DNA from: Folioceros fuciformis
Lineage: Eukaryota > Anthocerotophyta > Anthocerotopsida > Anthocerotales
Direction of reading: 5' to 3'
NCBI GenBank assembly: GCA_049999805.1
Contig: JBNGIO010006274.1
Location: 81,818 to 145,817, forward strand
DNA: 64,000 bases
In this document: in pieces, positions 13,296 to 25,240 of the stretch
Numbering within the stretch: the first letter of the stretch is position 1
How the letters are laid out: the number at the start of each line of letters is the position of its first letter
Notes under the pieces: generated by a model
The model's database searches: none
What the model saw: only the letters and a program-made list of their open reading frames with translations
What the model was told of the DNA's origin: nothing
Position numbers and translations under genes: made by a program

Positions 13296-15498
13296 ATGAG
13301 CGGCATGGAGGTAACCATCGCAGCGTGCGCGGCAGACATCGACGGGCTAGTGGGGGCCTTTGCTGAGGTGCGCTGCTCTGCACTTCTCTTGTTGGTGGGA
13401 CGCCCAAGTTGGCCTGAATGCCTGCCTGCCTACCTGCCTGCTTGCCTGCCTGCCACAGCAGTATGAACCGGGATACAATTCATCCAGCTTTTTCGGCAAG
13501 AAATGCGCTGCTGCTTGCTCCTCTCGCGCTCCTTTTGTGACTTGAACCATGTTATTCCTCATCACTATCCGATCCTTGGTCATTCTCATTTCCCTCGCCC
13601 TAATGTACGTCTATCCCGCTTTTCACTTTCCTGCCCTGCTTTCCGCTCTTCTCATCCTCTTCTTCAATTCCGTCCTGCCTTTGTTTGTGTCTGCATTTCT
13701 CTTCCTCTTTGTTAACCCCCTCTTCTTTCTCTTCTCCTGTTTCATACTTCTTCTGGCCCTCGTGTCTTCCTACATCTGGTGACTGTTGCTTTATGAACGT
13801 GTCTGCGAATGACATGATCATTCTGGGTCCTTCGCTTTCCTGTTGCTGTCGTTGCCGCTTTTTCTCACCTCCAGCGACTGGACTGTGCATCGACACCCGC
13901 TAATTTCTTTAGTTTATCATCTGCTGGCTCTAGATTGAGGGGACCGAACTTCTTCAAATGAAGGAGCTATGGAGGGCTCGGAACTTCTCCTTCATCCATG
14001 ACGCCCGACCGAAGGATATACTGCCGTCGTTTTACATGCAATGCCTATACTCTGCTGCGCTGAGTAAGAGCAATTGAAAAGAAAGAGGAAACTTCTGGAA
14101 ATGTGGTTTTTCCATCCTGACTGACACCCTGGGGACTCATCAATACCCTCTCATGTCTGGCAGATCATGTTAGCAGCGGAGACGAGTCGTTTTTCGCCAA
14201 GGTGGGGTCTGTGTATGTTCTCTACATCCTGTATGAAACACAGCTGTTCCAACCACGCTTCAAAATCTATCTATCCTTGGGTAATTCATGACTCCAGGAC
14301 TCCAGATATGCATGTGGTTGCTATAATTCGATCGCCTCTTACTTTAGCCCGTGACAATACTTTGTCGGCAGTGCAGAGGACCTGGAAGCCATGCGCAACC
14401 TTTTGAAGCAGCTCAAGTTCAGAACTCTGGATATGGTCTTGAAGGTGGTGCACAAAATGTTTGCCAACAAGGTGTTCCTCTATGGATCAGTGGCCGTGGA
14501 TCAAAATCGAATTGCTGCTGCCGCTACCAGGCTAGCAGGTGATGTTGCTTCTCGGCTTGCTCGCACCCGCTCAAGGCATTTCTCGCATACCTACTCGAGT
14601 ATTATTACTTTGTCAGATTGCAAGGGAAGCAAAGGCATCATCCTCTCTGTGTGTGCGGGCCAGCTCAGTGTGGGTGTTGGGGTTTGTGCCTGTTTTCTGG
14701 ATGCAGGTTACTGGCTAACGCGTCTCTTCGCCAACATCTCCATGGAAACCTGGTAAGTTGGTATTAGCTGTCTCCTTCCTAGGTTTCCTAAATCGCTTAA
14801 AGGGAGCTCAGCCTAATTATTTCATTGCAGGATTTTGTCTCAGTTGTTGCTGGTTCGTGTTTCAGGTGGACGAACCTTCACTGAATACAGTTGTGCTACG
14901 AACAAAGTCCTACGTTGACGCTCGGCACGAAGTGTGCAGAGGTACTGCCGTTGTCTTTACTGAGTTCCCGTGAGTTAATTATTATGGTGGTCACTTCCTC
15001 ACTGGAGGTATGATGGATCGTCAGGAAACGGGGTTTTACTTGAAGAGGATAGAGAGGGCCTCAGGTCAACAAGTGAAGGATTTGGAGGTATTTTGAAACA
15101 AGAGGTGGACTCGTGGGTTCGGCAAAGGTCTGCAATAATCGAGGAGCAAGTGGTATGCACCCCCCAACCTTTGTTGTGCACGTGGCTGTGACCTTTTTCT
15201 TGTGATGTCTGTGAATTGATTTGTCCTGTTGTGCAGCGTGTGGAGCCAATGCTTGTGGATATCCTGGAGCGGGCAAGTCCAAGTTCAAGATTCAGTGGTA
15301 ATTGCTGCTGGCTTTTGGATTTAGTTTTTGTTTGGTCGTGTAAGCGTGCATTCCATGGTTGCTTCATGTGGGGTTGCAGCTGACGGAGGCCTCGATGGCG
15401 GTGGCTTCACAGGGTTCTTAGACGAGGAGGATGAGCTAGACGATGCAGAAGAAAGAGCGTACGCGGCCGAACTGAACCTACTTTTGGATGAAGTATGA
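13296..15498 (+). CDS. SNAPC1: snRNA-activating protein complex subunit 1 (SNAP43-like), about 8 exons
   Basis: SNAPC1/SNAP43 is a subunit of the SNAPc complex, which binds the proximal sequence element (USE in plants) and recruits Pol II or Pol III to snRNA genes. Exon 1 (13296-13367) begins MSGMEVTIAACAADIDGLVG. Exon 2 (13934-14063) carries the family hallmark LWRARNFSFIHDARP. Exon 3 (14164-14280) gives VGSVYVLYILYETQLFQPRF. Exon 4 (14377-14538) gives LKFRTLDMVLKVVHKMF followed by NKVFLYGSVAVDQNRI. These reproduce the order of the SNAPC1 N-terminal domain. Later exons, near 14.7-15.5 kb, include DEPSLNTVVLRTKSYVDAR and an acidic C-terminal end stopping at 15496-15498. Exon phases agree for exons 1-4; the last exons are less certain. 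Intron 1 is unusually long (566 bp). Confidence 0.85.
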
Positions 15499-16069
15499 CA
15501 ATCGCGGTCACCACTCGTGATTATCTACCCCTGTTTATCCTACGTTGATTTGACTTATTTGACATAGACTTCTCTAGGCCCAAGCCAAGTTTGGAGCATG
15601 TGGGCATTGAGTGGGTTGAAAATTATTTTGGGCTTTTTGTGTTCACCGGAATTATAACCATCTTCCTGCCTACTCGGGTCATGGGTAAAAGACTCGACTG
15701 CCTGAAGAGACCGCGACCTTTCTGACTCTGACGAGGAGGTTCTGGAATGGGAAGAGAGAGTTTGGAGGGCCCGGCAAAATTTGCTTCGCGGTCACCAAGC
15801 TTGGCTGAAACACATTGCGGAATGGACATTAGAGGACGTTGCCTGGCATCCATCCCAATTCACGGGGGCTTGCATGGCTTGATAAGGAACAATGACATGA
15901 CGGTATGTCGTCTAGTTCCTTGAGATGGAAGGCCCTTCATTTCTGCCACTTGGCGTTGGACGAGGCTGCCAAAAGGCAGGCTAACACTCTAGCTTGAATC
16001 CCATCGCGACCGTTCAACACTTCCCGCACCTCCGAGCAGGGAGCCAATTCCGCAGCGGCAGCGAGACCC
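15499..16069 (+). other. Short intergenic region, SNAPC1 3' end to CBR promoter
   Basis: No gene is supported here. The two flanking genes run in tandem, so this stretch should contain the SNAPC1 3' UTR and polyadenylation site and the upstream region of the reductase. I see no clear TATA box. Confidence 0.5.
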
Positions 16070-18238
16070 ATGGCTCTGGCGGCTGGTGTGCGGTCTCTGC
16101 GAAGCGGGAAAAATGCCATGGCCGCCTTCTGGAGAGTGACAGTATGTCGAAGCAGCTGCGTAGCAGCAGGAGGGGCAGCAACAGATCCGGCATCTGCAGC
16201 AGGAAGCGGCAGCGGCCGCGTCGCATCCGCTCCGCACGCTTTCTCTGGATTCCTTAACCGGGAGCTTGCGTTTGCAGCCATCACCACGGTGGTTGGCGCG
16301 GCTGCATTCGCGGCATGGCAGTTGAGGGTGCGCCTACCCAGCCTCCCCGTCCCACAGTTTGCTCGCTGAAATTGCAACTTGCTGGCTACCGACATTCGAC
16401 TGCCTTGCATGTCCGCAGACGCCACCCCAGCTCAGTTTGTCAGAGGCAGCAGAGCATACCGGTACGTTATAAAAATCTCCCGCGTTCAGCTGCATGGCAG
16501 GTGCCTCCCCCCGATCATGACTCGTGAAGCTGCTGGCTTGCGGCAGCTCTGAATCCGAGCGAGTGGAGGAACTTCAAGTTGGTGCACGTCGAAAGAGTCA
16601 GTCCTGATACTCGTCTTTACAGGTTAGTGGAGAGGATTCGAGGTCAAACCGTCGTCCAATCCACGACCAGAATGATGCAGCCAAAAATTGAATATTTACG
16701 CAGGTTCGAATTTGACCCGAATCAGAGGCTTGGTCTCAGTGTGGCATCATGCTTGCTCACCAGGTCAGAGCAGCTTGGCCTCAGTCTGGTTTTTGTCCAA
16801 TTTTTTGCCGGCGCGCTCCTCACTTTGTGGCGTGACCTCATATGGTGTTATTGTCAGAGCTCCAATCGGCGTCAGCAGGGATGGAAATCCTTCGTATGTC
16901 GTCCGTCCGTAAGTTTCTTAGCTCTTGCTGAGAGTAGTGATTGCTTCGCACGTAAAATCGTTACTCCTCCTGTACGTGATGATCTCTACACACTGGCAAT
17001 GTTCAGGTACACTCCAGTCTCGCCTCCAGATTCCCAGGGCTACTTTGATCTCATTGTGAAGGTGAGTTTGCATGAAATCAATAGTCATCCTCCGTACTGA
17101 GGAACAAGACTGATCATTTGTATGCAGACCTATCCTCAAGGTAAGATGAGTCAACACTTTGGCAGCCTTGAAAAGGGCAATACCTTGGAGGTGAAAGGGT
17201 GAGGCCAAACTTAGTGTTTTACCTGATTACAGCAGATCTCTAGTGACTTCTTGTTCACGCAGTTTCCTTGACAACCTGCTCTTCATTCAAAAGTGAAGGA
17301 TTTCAGCAACTATGCTGTCGGGATTTTTCTGTATGGCAGGCCTATCCCGAAGCTTCCCTACAGCCCCAACATGAAAAAGCAGATTGGCATGGTGAACATG
17401 ATGAAAATTCACTTGTCCTTGCCCAATGGCGTGATGGCGTAATGGGAGCATAATCCCCTTGCTTTCGATTTGCAGATCGCTGGCGGAACAGGGATCACCC
17501 CTATGAAGCAAATCATTGATGAGATTTTGAAGAATCCTGATGACAACACGCAGGTCCTTTATGTTGAAGACTTTGATCTGCGTTGCAACTGGTAACAGCT
17601 ATGCCATCATGGGGTTGCTTACATTTGGTGTTGTGCATTCCTCAGGTCTTCCTTCTTTACGGGAGTGTATCTCCAGATGACATCTTGTTGAAAGATGAGC
17701 TTGATCGTTTGGCCGCTATCCACCCCAACTTCAAGGTACGTTTAGGTTCTATGGAGGCATTTTAGTTTACGTCAACGCTGCATAATATTTTTTCATAAAC
17801 TCCTGAGCTCCTCGAGTTCTTTGAACAATGCAGGTTTACTACTACGTGGATAAGGCTGATGATAAGTGGATGGGAGGGAAGGGTTATTTCACATTGGATG
17901 CAATAAAAAAGGGCTTGCCACCTCCAGGAGACAATACACTCATCTTGGTACGTCTGATCGTCACCTATTGTGGCTACGTAAACTTGCGAGAGCGAGGAGC
18001 AGATCCATTGACTTTTGTTTTGGTTTGTAGGTTTGTGGCCCCCCGGGTATGATGAAGCACGTTTCTGGTGATAAGGGATCTAACAGATCACAAGGCAAGG
18101 TAATCTGGTGACAGTGATTCTGCACAGTGTGTCTGAAAGCGATATGTTTCAACTGCTGACTTTTGGCTCCGTTTTTTGTAGCTATCTGGCCTTTTAGCGG
18201 CAGCAGGTTATATCGAAGACCAGGTGTTCAAGTTCTGA
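16070..18238 (+). CDS. CBR2: NADH-cytochrome b5 reductase, mitochondrial type (CBR2-like)
   Basis: This FAD enzyme passes electrons from NADH to cytochrome b5 or related acceptors at the mitochondrial membranes. The ATG at 16070 opens an Arg/Ser/Ala-rich presequence (MALAAGVRSLRSGK) followed by a hydrophobic segment AAITTVVGAAAFAAWQL, consistent with targeting plus an anchor. Spliced exons then give FEFDPNQRLGLSVASCLLTR, YVVRP joined to YTPVSP (the FAD-binding RxYTP region), GKMSQHFGSL, the nucleotide-binding IAGGTGITPM near 17.48 kb, VSPDDILLKDELDRL, and the NAD-binding VCGPPGMMKHVSG near 18.03 kb. The C-terminus is EDQVFKF, the ending usual in this family. About eleven exons are separated by introns near 100 bp. 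The boundary between the presequence exon and the first catalytic exon, around 16.33-16.58 kb, is the least certain part. Confidence 0.9.
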
Positions 18239-18389
18239 GTCGTGAATCATTACTTTTCTTTTCTTTTTTGCTGGAAAGGGCGTAGCCCGAGTTCCTCCTC
18301 CGAACGAGGAGACGGGGGTTAGAAATGGATCATGGGTCTTCTCCCGTCTCCTAAATATTTTGAAGTTTTAATGACAAAAGCAGCAAACG

Positions 18390-19113
18390 AGTAACAATGC
18401 TGGTTTGAGTGCCAAGCAAGGAAGCTCCATGCAGAGGCATGTTTAGTAAAGCAGGTTACTAAGAGTATGAGAAGCATACAACCTTAGGAATAAAGCAGGT
18501 TACTAAGAGTATGAGAAGCATACAACCNNNNNNNNNNACCTTAGGAATAAAGCAGGTTACTAAGAGTATGAGAAGCATACAACCCTAGGAAAAAGGTGTG
18601 GTAGTGAATAATAGCTTAAGGCTTAAGTAAGTAGTTGTTAAGTTAGTAACTTGAGTTTGTGTATAAAAGGGGACCTAAGCTAAGGGCTAAGGTAAGTTCA
18701 GTAGAGTGGAGTTGAGATCAATATCTCCTCAAACCTTGAGGGCACTGGGTGCTTGGGCTATGCCTTGAGAGCATGTGTTGCTTGGGCTATGCCTTGAGAG
18801 CATGTGTTGCTTGGGCTGTAAGAGCACATGAAAGGTGCTGTGAAAGAGCTGTGGGAGGAGGTCAAGAGAAGGGAGAGCTAAACTCCTAGCTTAGACAAAG
18901 ATAGGGAGTTCTCTCTAGCCCTCCACCTCTGTACGTTCTTGTTGATTCGTGATTTGAATAAAGAGCAGCAGCAAGGATGCTGGCTGCGAGTCCTCCTAGA
19001 AGAGGAAAGCGGGCTACTTGGAGGCCTAGTGTTGTGTCCGGTGTTTAAAACTGACTCTTGCTTTGGCTTCTAACTACGTGGTTCTGCCCCACCCCGTTGA
19101 AGGGGGTGTTACT
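18390..19113 (+). repeat. 5' LTR of the gypsy element (contains an N gap)
   Basis: It matches the 3' LTR along its length. It contains a TATA-like gtgtataaaagg near 18,659 and an AATAAA signal near 18,958. The 10-N gap at 18528-18537 lies between two identical 47-nt stretches, so part of the extra length relative to the 3' LTR is probably an assembly artefact. Confidence 0.9.
18528..18537. other. 10-N assembly gap 1 (inside the gypsy 5' LTR)
   Basis: Identical 47-nt sequence lies on both sides (18481-18527 and 18538-18584). Confidence 0.98.
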
Positions 19114-19120
19114 TGCTCGT

Positions 19121-19132
19121 TGGTATCAGAGC
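19121..19132 (+). other. Primer binding site, initiator Met-tRNA
   Basis: The motif tggtatcagagc, 7 nt after the 5' LTR, is the common plant LTR-retrotransposon PBS complementary to the 3' end of tRNA-iMet. It sets the polarity of the element. Confidence 0.92.
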
Positions 19133-19200
19133 ATAGGTTGAAGCATCCTTGACTAGTACGCTAGTTAACGATAGCAGATCCTGCTGAGCCAAGCAGAGCA

Positions 19201-20283
19201 GAGAGGGTACGCCGCAGGAAGGATAAGGCCCCGCTTACCGAAGCCGTTGTGGAAGAGCCACAGGCGGATCCTCAAGTCGTGAGAACGACGGAGGAAGGAA
19301 CTTCGGAGCAAAGGACCGGTACCACCATAGAGGACCAGCTCCAAAAAATCATGAGGAGACTTGATGCTCTAGATCAAGAGATCAAAGGCAAACGTAGGCT
19401 CATTGAAGAAGAGCCAGAAGAAGTGGAGCCAGAGCCTGAGATCAGTGCTCCTAAGAACGCAAAGAAGTTGAGATTGAGTGTTCCTACGCCTAAGAGTTAC
19501 AAAGGTGAGCGTGACGTAGAGAAAATCAAATCTTGGTTTTTCTCTTTGGAAGCATACTTGGAATCATGTGGAGTGCCGCAAGACGAGTACTTGAAGCGCG
19601 TCACGTACTTCTTGGACGAGTATGCTCTTACTTGGTGGAGGACTTACGTAAAGAACGTAAGGCAAGGCAATCATAGAGCAACAATCTTCACATGGGCAGA
19701 CTTCAAGGAAGCGCTGCAACTCCGTTTCCAACCAGCTAATGCTGCGAGTTTGGCGCGAAGGATGCTCGACAATGTCAAGCATACTGGAACTTTGTGGGAG
19801 TATGTGAGTGAATTCAGCTCTATTGTCTTGCAATGTCCTGAGATGCATGAGCAGGACAAACTCCACAAGTTTACTACTGGCCTTAAGAGATGGGCTCAAA
19901 ACAGGATTGCATTGACTAATCCTCATACTTGCAAAAGGCTATGGCAGCAGCAGATGCCATACCGGACGTGTTTGTCTAGGAGGCTCCAATCTTGAGGGGG
20001 AGATATCCTAGATCTCAGGGTAGATCTAGAGGCAGAGGACGAGCCACCACCACTGGGAACAGTGCAACTACTCAGACTACTGCCAGAAGTCGGGGTAGAG
20101 GTGATAACAGGAGTCTTGGAAGACGACGTGCAGCGCCTACCTCTGGTGTATGTTATAGTTGTGGAGAGCAGGGACATTTTGCTAGAAACTGTCCACATGC
20201 ACAAGCTCTCAATTTGAATCTAGTGGCTGCAAATCCACCTGCTCCTAGAGCCAGGATCCAAGAGCTCCCTGAAGAGTCTAGGT
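19201..20283 (+). pseudogene. gypsy gag relic with CCHC zinc knuckle
   Basis: One frame runs from about 19,201 to 19,995 and includes VPTPKSYKGERDVEKIKSWF and FTWADFKEALQLRFQP, typical of the gypsy capsid region. No ATG is seen at its start; the first open codon region lacks one. A frameshift near 19,960-19,990 moves to a second frame holding an RG-rich linker and the knuckle CYSCGEQGHFARNC (C-x2-C-x4-H-x4-C) near 20,150-20,192. This frame stops at 20281-20283 (TGA). Gag is therefore broken by at least one frameshift and one stop. Confidence 0.85.
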
Positions 20284-20303
20284 GACGCCAAGGGCCACAT
20301 GTT

Positions 20304-20900
20304 GTGAGGACATGTGGTGAGTCATCAAGTATCAAGGATGACATTATTTCTAAGGAGGGTGGAGACTTGATGTATATTTGTGGCAAGATCAATGGCTTGG
20401 ATATTGAGCTATTGTTAGATTCTGCAGCCACCCATAATTTTGTGACTCCACATAAGGCAAGAGAGCTTGGCCTTGATTGGACTGAAACTTCCACGCCACA
20501 TAGAATCAAGTAAGCTAAAAGAACTCTGCAATTTCTGGGTGAATTGCATGGAGTAAAGCTGCAAGTTGATGCGTGGCAAGGAAGTTTGAGTTTTACAGTC
20601 GTGGAGATGGATAACCATGATATCATCCTAGGTCTGGAGTGGTTGAGATCTAATGAAGTGCAAATGGATGTTAAGTCACGCACTATCGAGATATCCAAAA
20701 AGCACAAAGTGAGTTGTGCTAGCAGTAACCAGAGGCTTGAGAGCGTATCAGTACAGCTGATTACAAACAGAGAGCTCAAGAAAGACCTCAGGAAAAAGAA
20801 GGAGTTATACTTGCTTGTACTCCAAGGACTAGAGGATGGTCTGGAAGAAGATTCCATAGAGGAGAAGGACATCCCTGTTGAGTTATCGAGCTCTATATGA
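20304..20900 (+). pseudogene. gypsy aspartic protease region relic
   Basis: The frame contains INGLDIELLLDSAATHNFV, the retropepsin active-site region with DSA in place of the more usual D-S/T-G. It then has a stop at 20512-20514 (TAA), and continues in frame with IILGLEWLRS, the second conserved protease block (GxxWL). Its frame differs from that of the downstream RT segment, so a frameshift separates PR from RT between about 20,900 and 21,030. Confidence 0.8.
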
Positions 20901-21033
20901 GCTAAACTCATGTGGTGTTAGTTATCCCAGTTGGGTTCATACTAGACTAGTTCTAGTTATTAGTGAACTTAGGATAGTGTAGATTATCCCATATTGAACC
21001 TGGAAGTTGTGTAGCCCTAAATGTACTACTTAA

Positions 21034-24006
21034 ATGGAGACCTCGGACCTCCATAGTAAGACAGTGGTGATGTGTATTGTTTTCATGATTGTGATCACCA
21101 ATACCACCCTCTCTTCTCTCCTCTCCTCTCCTACACTTGCACGTAGATTGGAGTCGATCCTATTGACAATCCCAAAAGAAGTACAAGCTGTACTAGATGA
21201 GTTCAAGGACTTGATGCCAGATGAGTTGCCACCATTTTCGTCTCACAGAGTTGTGGATCATGAAATTGAGTTGAGGCCAGGGAGTACACCTCCTTCAAGA
21301 GCACCATATAGACTGCCACAAGACGAGTTGCAAGAACTCAAACGACAACTATCCAACCTATTGGCAAAGGGATATGTTAGAGTTTCTAAGTCTCCCTTTG
21401 GTGCGCCTGTGTTATTCACGCGCAAAAAGAATGGAGGACTTAGATTGTGTCTGGATTACAGAGCTTTGAACCAGATCACAATCAAGAATGCATATCCTTT
21501 GCCGAGAATGGACGATATGTTTGATAGGTTGAAGGGTGCCAAGTATTTTACCAAGCTAGACCTGATGGCAGGGTACTATCAGGTCAGGATTGCTGAGGGG
21601 CATGAGTACAAAACAGCATGTAGAACAAGGTATGGATCGTTTGAGTTCCTTGTCATGCTATTTGGACTTACTAACGCACCTGCCACATTTCAGACTCTTA
21701 TGAATACTATATTCATAGATCTGGTGGACAAGTGTGTTGTAATCTATCTGGATGACATTTTGATCTATAGTCATATCTTGGAGGAACATGTTGAACACTT
21801 GAGGAAAGTGTTATAGAGACTAAGAGAGAATTCTTTGTTCTTGGCAATCAAGAAGTGTGACTTTGTCAAGACAGAAATTTCATTCTTAGGTTTCATTGTC
21901 TCTGCCAAGGGCATCAAGATGGATCTTGATAAAGTTAAGGCCATTCAAGATTGGCAGCCCCCTCGAAATATTCATGAGGTGCGAAGTTTTATGGGTTTAG
22001 CTTCTGTGTATAGGAAGTTTGTACATATGTTTGCTAAGATAGCAGCTCCCATAACTGACCTCTTGAAGACAGCAAAAGCTTAGAAATGGGATGCTGAGTG
22101 TCAAGCAGCCTTTGAATGCTTGAAGAAGAAGTTGAGCACGACTCCGGTGTTGGGAATGTATGACCCCAAGAGAGATGTGGAAGTGTATTGTGATGCCTCA
22201 GATATGGCTATAGGTGGAGTTTTGATGCAGGACCAAAAGCCGTTAGCTTTTGAGTCAAGGAAGTTGCATCCTTATGAGAGGAAGTATCCCACCTATGAGA
22301 AGGAAATGACTGCTGTCATTCACTGTATGAAGGCTTGGAGACACTATCTCTTGGGTAGGTCTTTTGTGCTGTATACTGATAATATCAGCACGACGTACTT
22401 CTCAAACCAGTTGAAGTTGAATGCAAGGCAAGCTAGATGGCAAGATTTCCTAGCTATATATGACGTGACTCTAAGATATAAACCTGGAAAAGAGAATAAG
22501 GTTGCAGATGCGCTGAGCCGCAAGCAGAGTCAAGACGTGAAAGCAATGGCAACTATGATTGAACCTTTGGATGCTCACAAAGAGATAAAAGAAGCTTATC
22601 TGCAAGATCCTGAAGTGCAGGACTGGATGAATGGGGTGGCAGAGAAAGGAAGCAAGTTCAAACTCAGAGATGGTTTGTTGATATACAAACAGAAGAGAGT
22701 TGTGATCCCTAACTCTGTAGGCTTGAAGAGGAAATTTTTTGCTGAGTGTCATGATGTGCCAAGTGCTGGTCACCGTGGAGGTGATTCAACTTATGAGAAG
22801 TTGAAGAGACTGTTCTATTGGCAAGGAGTGTATCAAGATACATTGGATTATGTCAAGGCATGTGTTGTTTGTCAGTAGGATAAGGTTGAGCAGGCTAAGC
22901 CGAGAGGTTTATTACAGCCCCTACCTATCCCAAGAGGCCCATGGAAAAGTATTTCTATGGACTTCATCATGCCCTTGCCTCCCGGTAATGGATTTACAGC
23001 TATCATGACAGTGGTGGATAGATTCACCAGACAAGCACACTTCATCCCCGCCAAGAAGCGAGTGACCGCTTCTTAGGCAGCAAACTTGTTCAAAAAGTAT
23101 GTGTACAAGTATCATGGCTTGCCCATGCAGATTGTGAGCGATAGAGATCCAAGATTCGCAAGAGAGTTCTGGCAGCACTTGATGAAGAGTTTGAATGTGC
23201 AACTATGCATGAGTACTACATACCATCCAGATACTGATGGATTAACTGAGCGAGTCAACCGAATCCAAGAAGAATATTTGAGGCACTATGTGCAGATTGA
23301 TCAGAGAGATTGGGCTGATCATCTTGATGATGCGGAGTTTTGTTACAATAACACAGTACATAGCTCCCTGGGATGTAGTCCCTTTGAGATGAGTGGAAAT
23401 TCAGCTGTGGATGTGGTATCCATGCTAAATGCTGAAGTTTTCGACACTACCACTGGAGATCCACGCCAATTTGTTGAGCAATTGAAGGTTAGGCATGAGG
23501 TTGCCCAAAAGATATTAGCCAAGGCTCAAGCACGTCAAAAGAGATATGCTGATAAGCACAGGAGAGAAACTGTCTTCAATGTTGGGGATAAAGTTTGGGT
23601 GAAACTGAAGCATTTCACACTACCCCAAGGATTGTCTTTAAAGTTGAGACCAAAGTATGGAGGTCCATATGTTGTCTTGAAGCGCATTGGAGAAGTGGCT
23701 TACAAGTTGGACTTGCCTGATTGGATTTTTGCACACAATGTGTTTCATGTATCTATGTTGAAACCATTTGTGCTAGGCAAAGAGAAAGATGATATAGACA
23801 GGAAGAAGTACAGTATCATGGTGCAGCATGATCAAGGACTACGGGAGATTGAGGAATTCCTTGCATAAGGTAGCGTGGCTACGAGACGTAGAACTCTACC
23901 ACAGTATATGGTAAAGTTGCGTGGGATCTCAACACCAGTTTGGGTAACATTAGAGGATATCCAGAGAGGCTCCTGGATGATTGCTCGTTACACTGGTTAT
24001 CACTGA
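21034..24006 (+). pseudogene. gypsy pol: RT, RNase H, integrase and chromodomain-like tail
   Basis: One reading frame runs through the whole stretch and is broken by TAG codons at 21814, 22081, 22876 and 23074 and a TAA at 23866. RT shows [40 protein letters not shown] and the catalytic YLDD near 21,750. RNase H shows VEVYCDASDMAIGGVL and YTDN near 22,375. Integrase shows the zinc-binding H..C..C region ending CVVCQ near 22,876, then DRDPRFAREFW and TTYHPDTDGLTERVN. After the TAA the same frame gives RRRTLPQYMVKLRG followed by WVTLEDIQ, which fits a degenerate chromodomain. Domain order and the tail identify a chromovirus. Confidence 0.9.
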
Positions 24007-24024
24007 GGGCAGTGATTCTTTCCT

Positions 24025-24036
24025 AGTGGGGGAGGA
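24025..24036 (+). other. Polypurine tract of the gypsy element
   Basis: The purine-rich run agtgggggagga directly precedes the 3' LTR start (agtaac), as expected for the plus-strand primer. Confidence 0.85.
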
Positions 24037-24642
24037 AGTAACAATGCTAGTTTGAGTGCCAAGCAAGTAAGCTCCATGCAGAGGCATGTTTAGCAGAGCA
24101 GGTTACTATAAGCATGAGAAGCATGCAACCCTAGGAAACAGGTGTGGTAGTGAATAATAGCTTAAGGCTTAAGTAAGTGCTTAAGTAAGTAGTTGCTAAG
24201 TTAGTGACTTGAGCTTGTGTATAAAAGGGGACCTAGCTAAGGGCTAAGGCAAGTTCAGTACAGTGGAGTTGAGATTAATATTTCCTCAAAGCCTTGAGAG
24301 CACTCGGTGCTTGGGCTATGCCTTGAGACCATGTGTTGCTTGGGCTGTGAGAGCACATGAAAGGTGCTGTGAAGGAGTTGTGGGAGGAGGTCAAGAGAAG
24401 GGAGAGCTAAACTCCTAGCTTAGGCAAAGATGGGGAGTTCTCTCTAGCCCTCCAGCTCTGTATGTTCTTGTTGACTCGTGATTTGAATAAAGAGCAGCAG
24501 CAAGGGTGCTGGCTGCGAGTCCTCCTAGAAGAGGAGGGCGGGCTCCGTGGAGGCCTAGTGCTGTGTCCGGTGTTTAAAACTAACCCTTGCTTTGGCTTCT
24601 AACTGCGTGGTTTTGCCCCACCCCGTTGAAGGGGGTGTTACT
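24037..24642 (+). repeat. 3' LTR of the gypsy element
   Basis: It is 606 bp, starting agtaacaatgc and ending gggggtgttact like the 5' copy. It keeps the TATA-like gtataaaagg near 24,218 and AATAAA near 24,486. It differs from the 5' LTR by scattered substitutions and by a second copy of gcttaagtaagt, so insertion is not recent. Confidence 0.92.
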
Positions 24643-25240
24643 AAACAGGTCCAAGTCATCGGGGAACAGGTTAGTTTCTCTCATAGGGGTCATCGATTCG
24701 GAATAACATATACGAATACAAAAACATGCCTAATGGCATACAGAATGAACCCTCTTCAATGGATTGAACATGATCGTGAGCTGTTGAACATGTCTGTCAA
24801 TTTCAGCATAGTGAGGAATGTGTGGACATGTGTGGAATGGATAGTGAGGAATGCATGGAGCAAGTGCAAACGAGTGCCCATAATGAAATTGCACGGCCAC
24901 TATGGAGATTCATTGGAGAGCTATTCAAAGAGCATATATGTGCTGAACATGGACAGTGTGGAGTGGATCTTGCACCCAAGAACCACCAAGGGCCACACTT
25001 CCCCCTTATTATCGTCGTAGTACTAGGATTCGCTCCCAAGGAAGTGAACCGGTGTCAAGGTTTTCTACAATCTCCCCCACTCTGCCCTAATTTGAGCCTA
25101 CCTATCAGCCGGCTCCTAGACCTAACCACACTACAGCAAAAAGATCAGAACTCTATCTTCAACACCAGCTACAACCCCAGTTGAATGAGGACTCAACAGC
25201 ATCTTCAGCTCCCACTCCTAGCTCTGGGTATTAGCCGCCT
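24643..25240. other. Unassigned sequence after the gypsy element
   Basis: A 110-140 residue open frame exists but shows no family signature. A short internal repeat (gtgaggaatgtgtgg / gtgaggaatgcatgg) lies near 24,812-24,857. I assign nothing else. Confidence 0.4.

Larger units (their letters stand above)
18390..24642 (+). mobile_element. Ty3/gypsy chromovirus-type LTR retrotransposon, degenerate but nearly full length
   Basis: The order is 5' LTR, PBS, gag with zinc knuckle, protease, reverse transcriptase, RNase H, integrase, chromodomain-like tail, PPT and 3' LTR, which is the Ty3/gypsy order. Both LTRs begin agtaac and end gttact. The flanks are aaacg on the left and aaaca on the right, a plausible 5-bp target-site duplication with one mismatch. 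Gag carries frameshifts and pol carries in-frame stops, so the copy cannot act alone. It lies 150 bp past the CBR stop codon. Confidence 0.93.

Noticed and set aside
20153-20911. 252-residue minus-strand open frame
   Set aside because: It is antisense to the gypsy protease region, low in complexity and Ser/Leu-rich. The plus strand carries the recognisable protease motifs.
21034-24006. Idea that the organism reads TAG as an amino acid
   Set aside because: LFG and the cytochrome-type gene set use ordinary stops (LFG ends in TAG, NOC1 ends in TAG, others in TGA), so a reassigned code is unlikely. The TAGs are better explained by decay.
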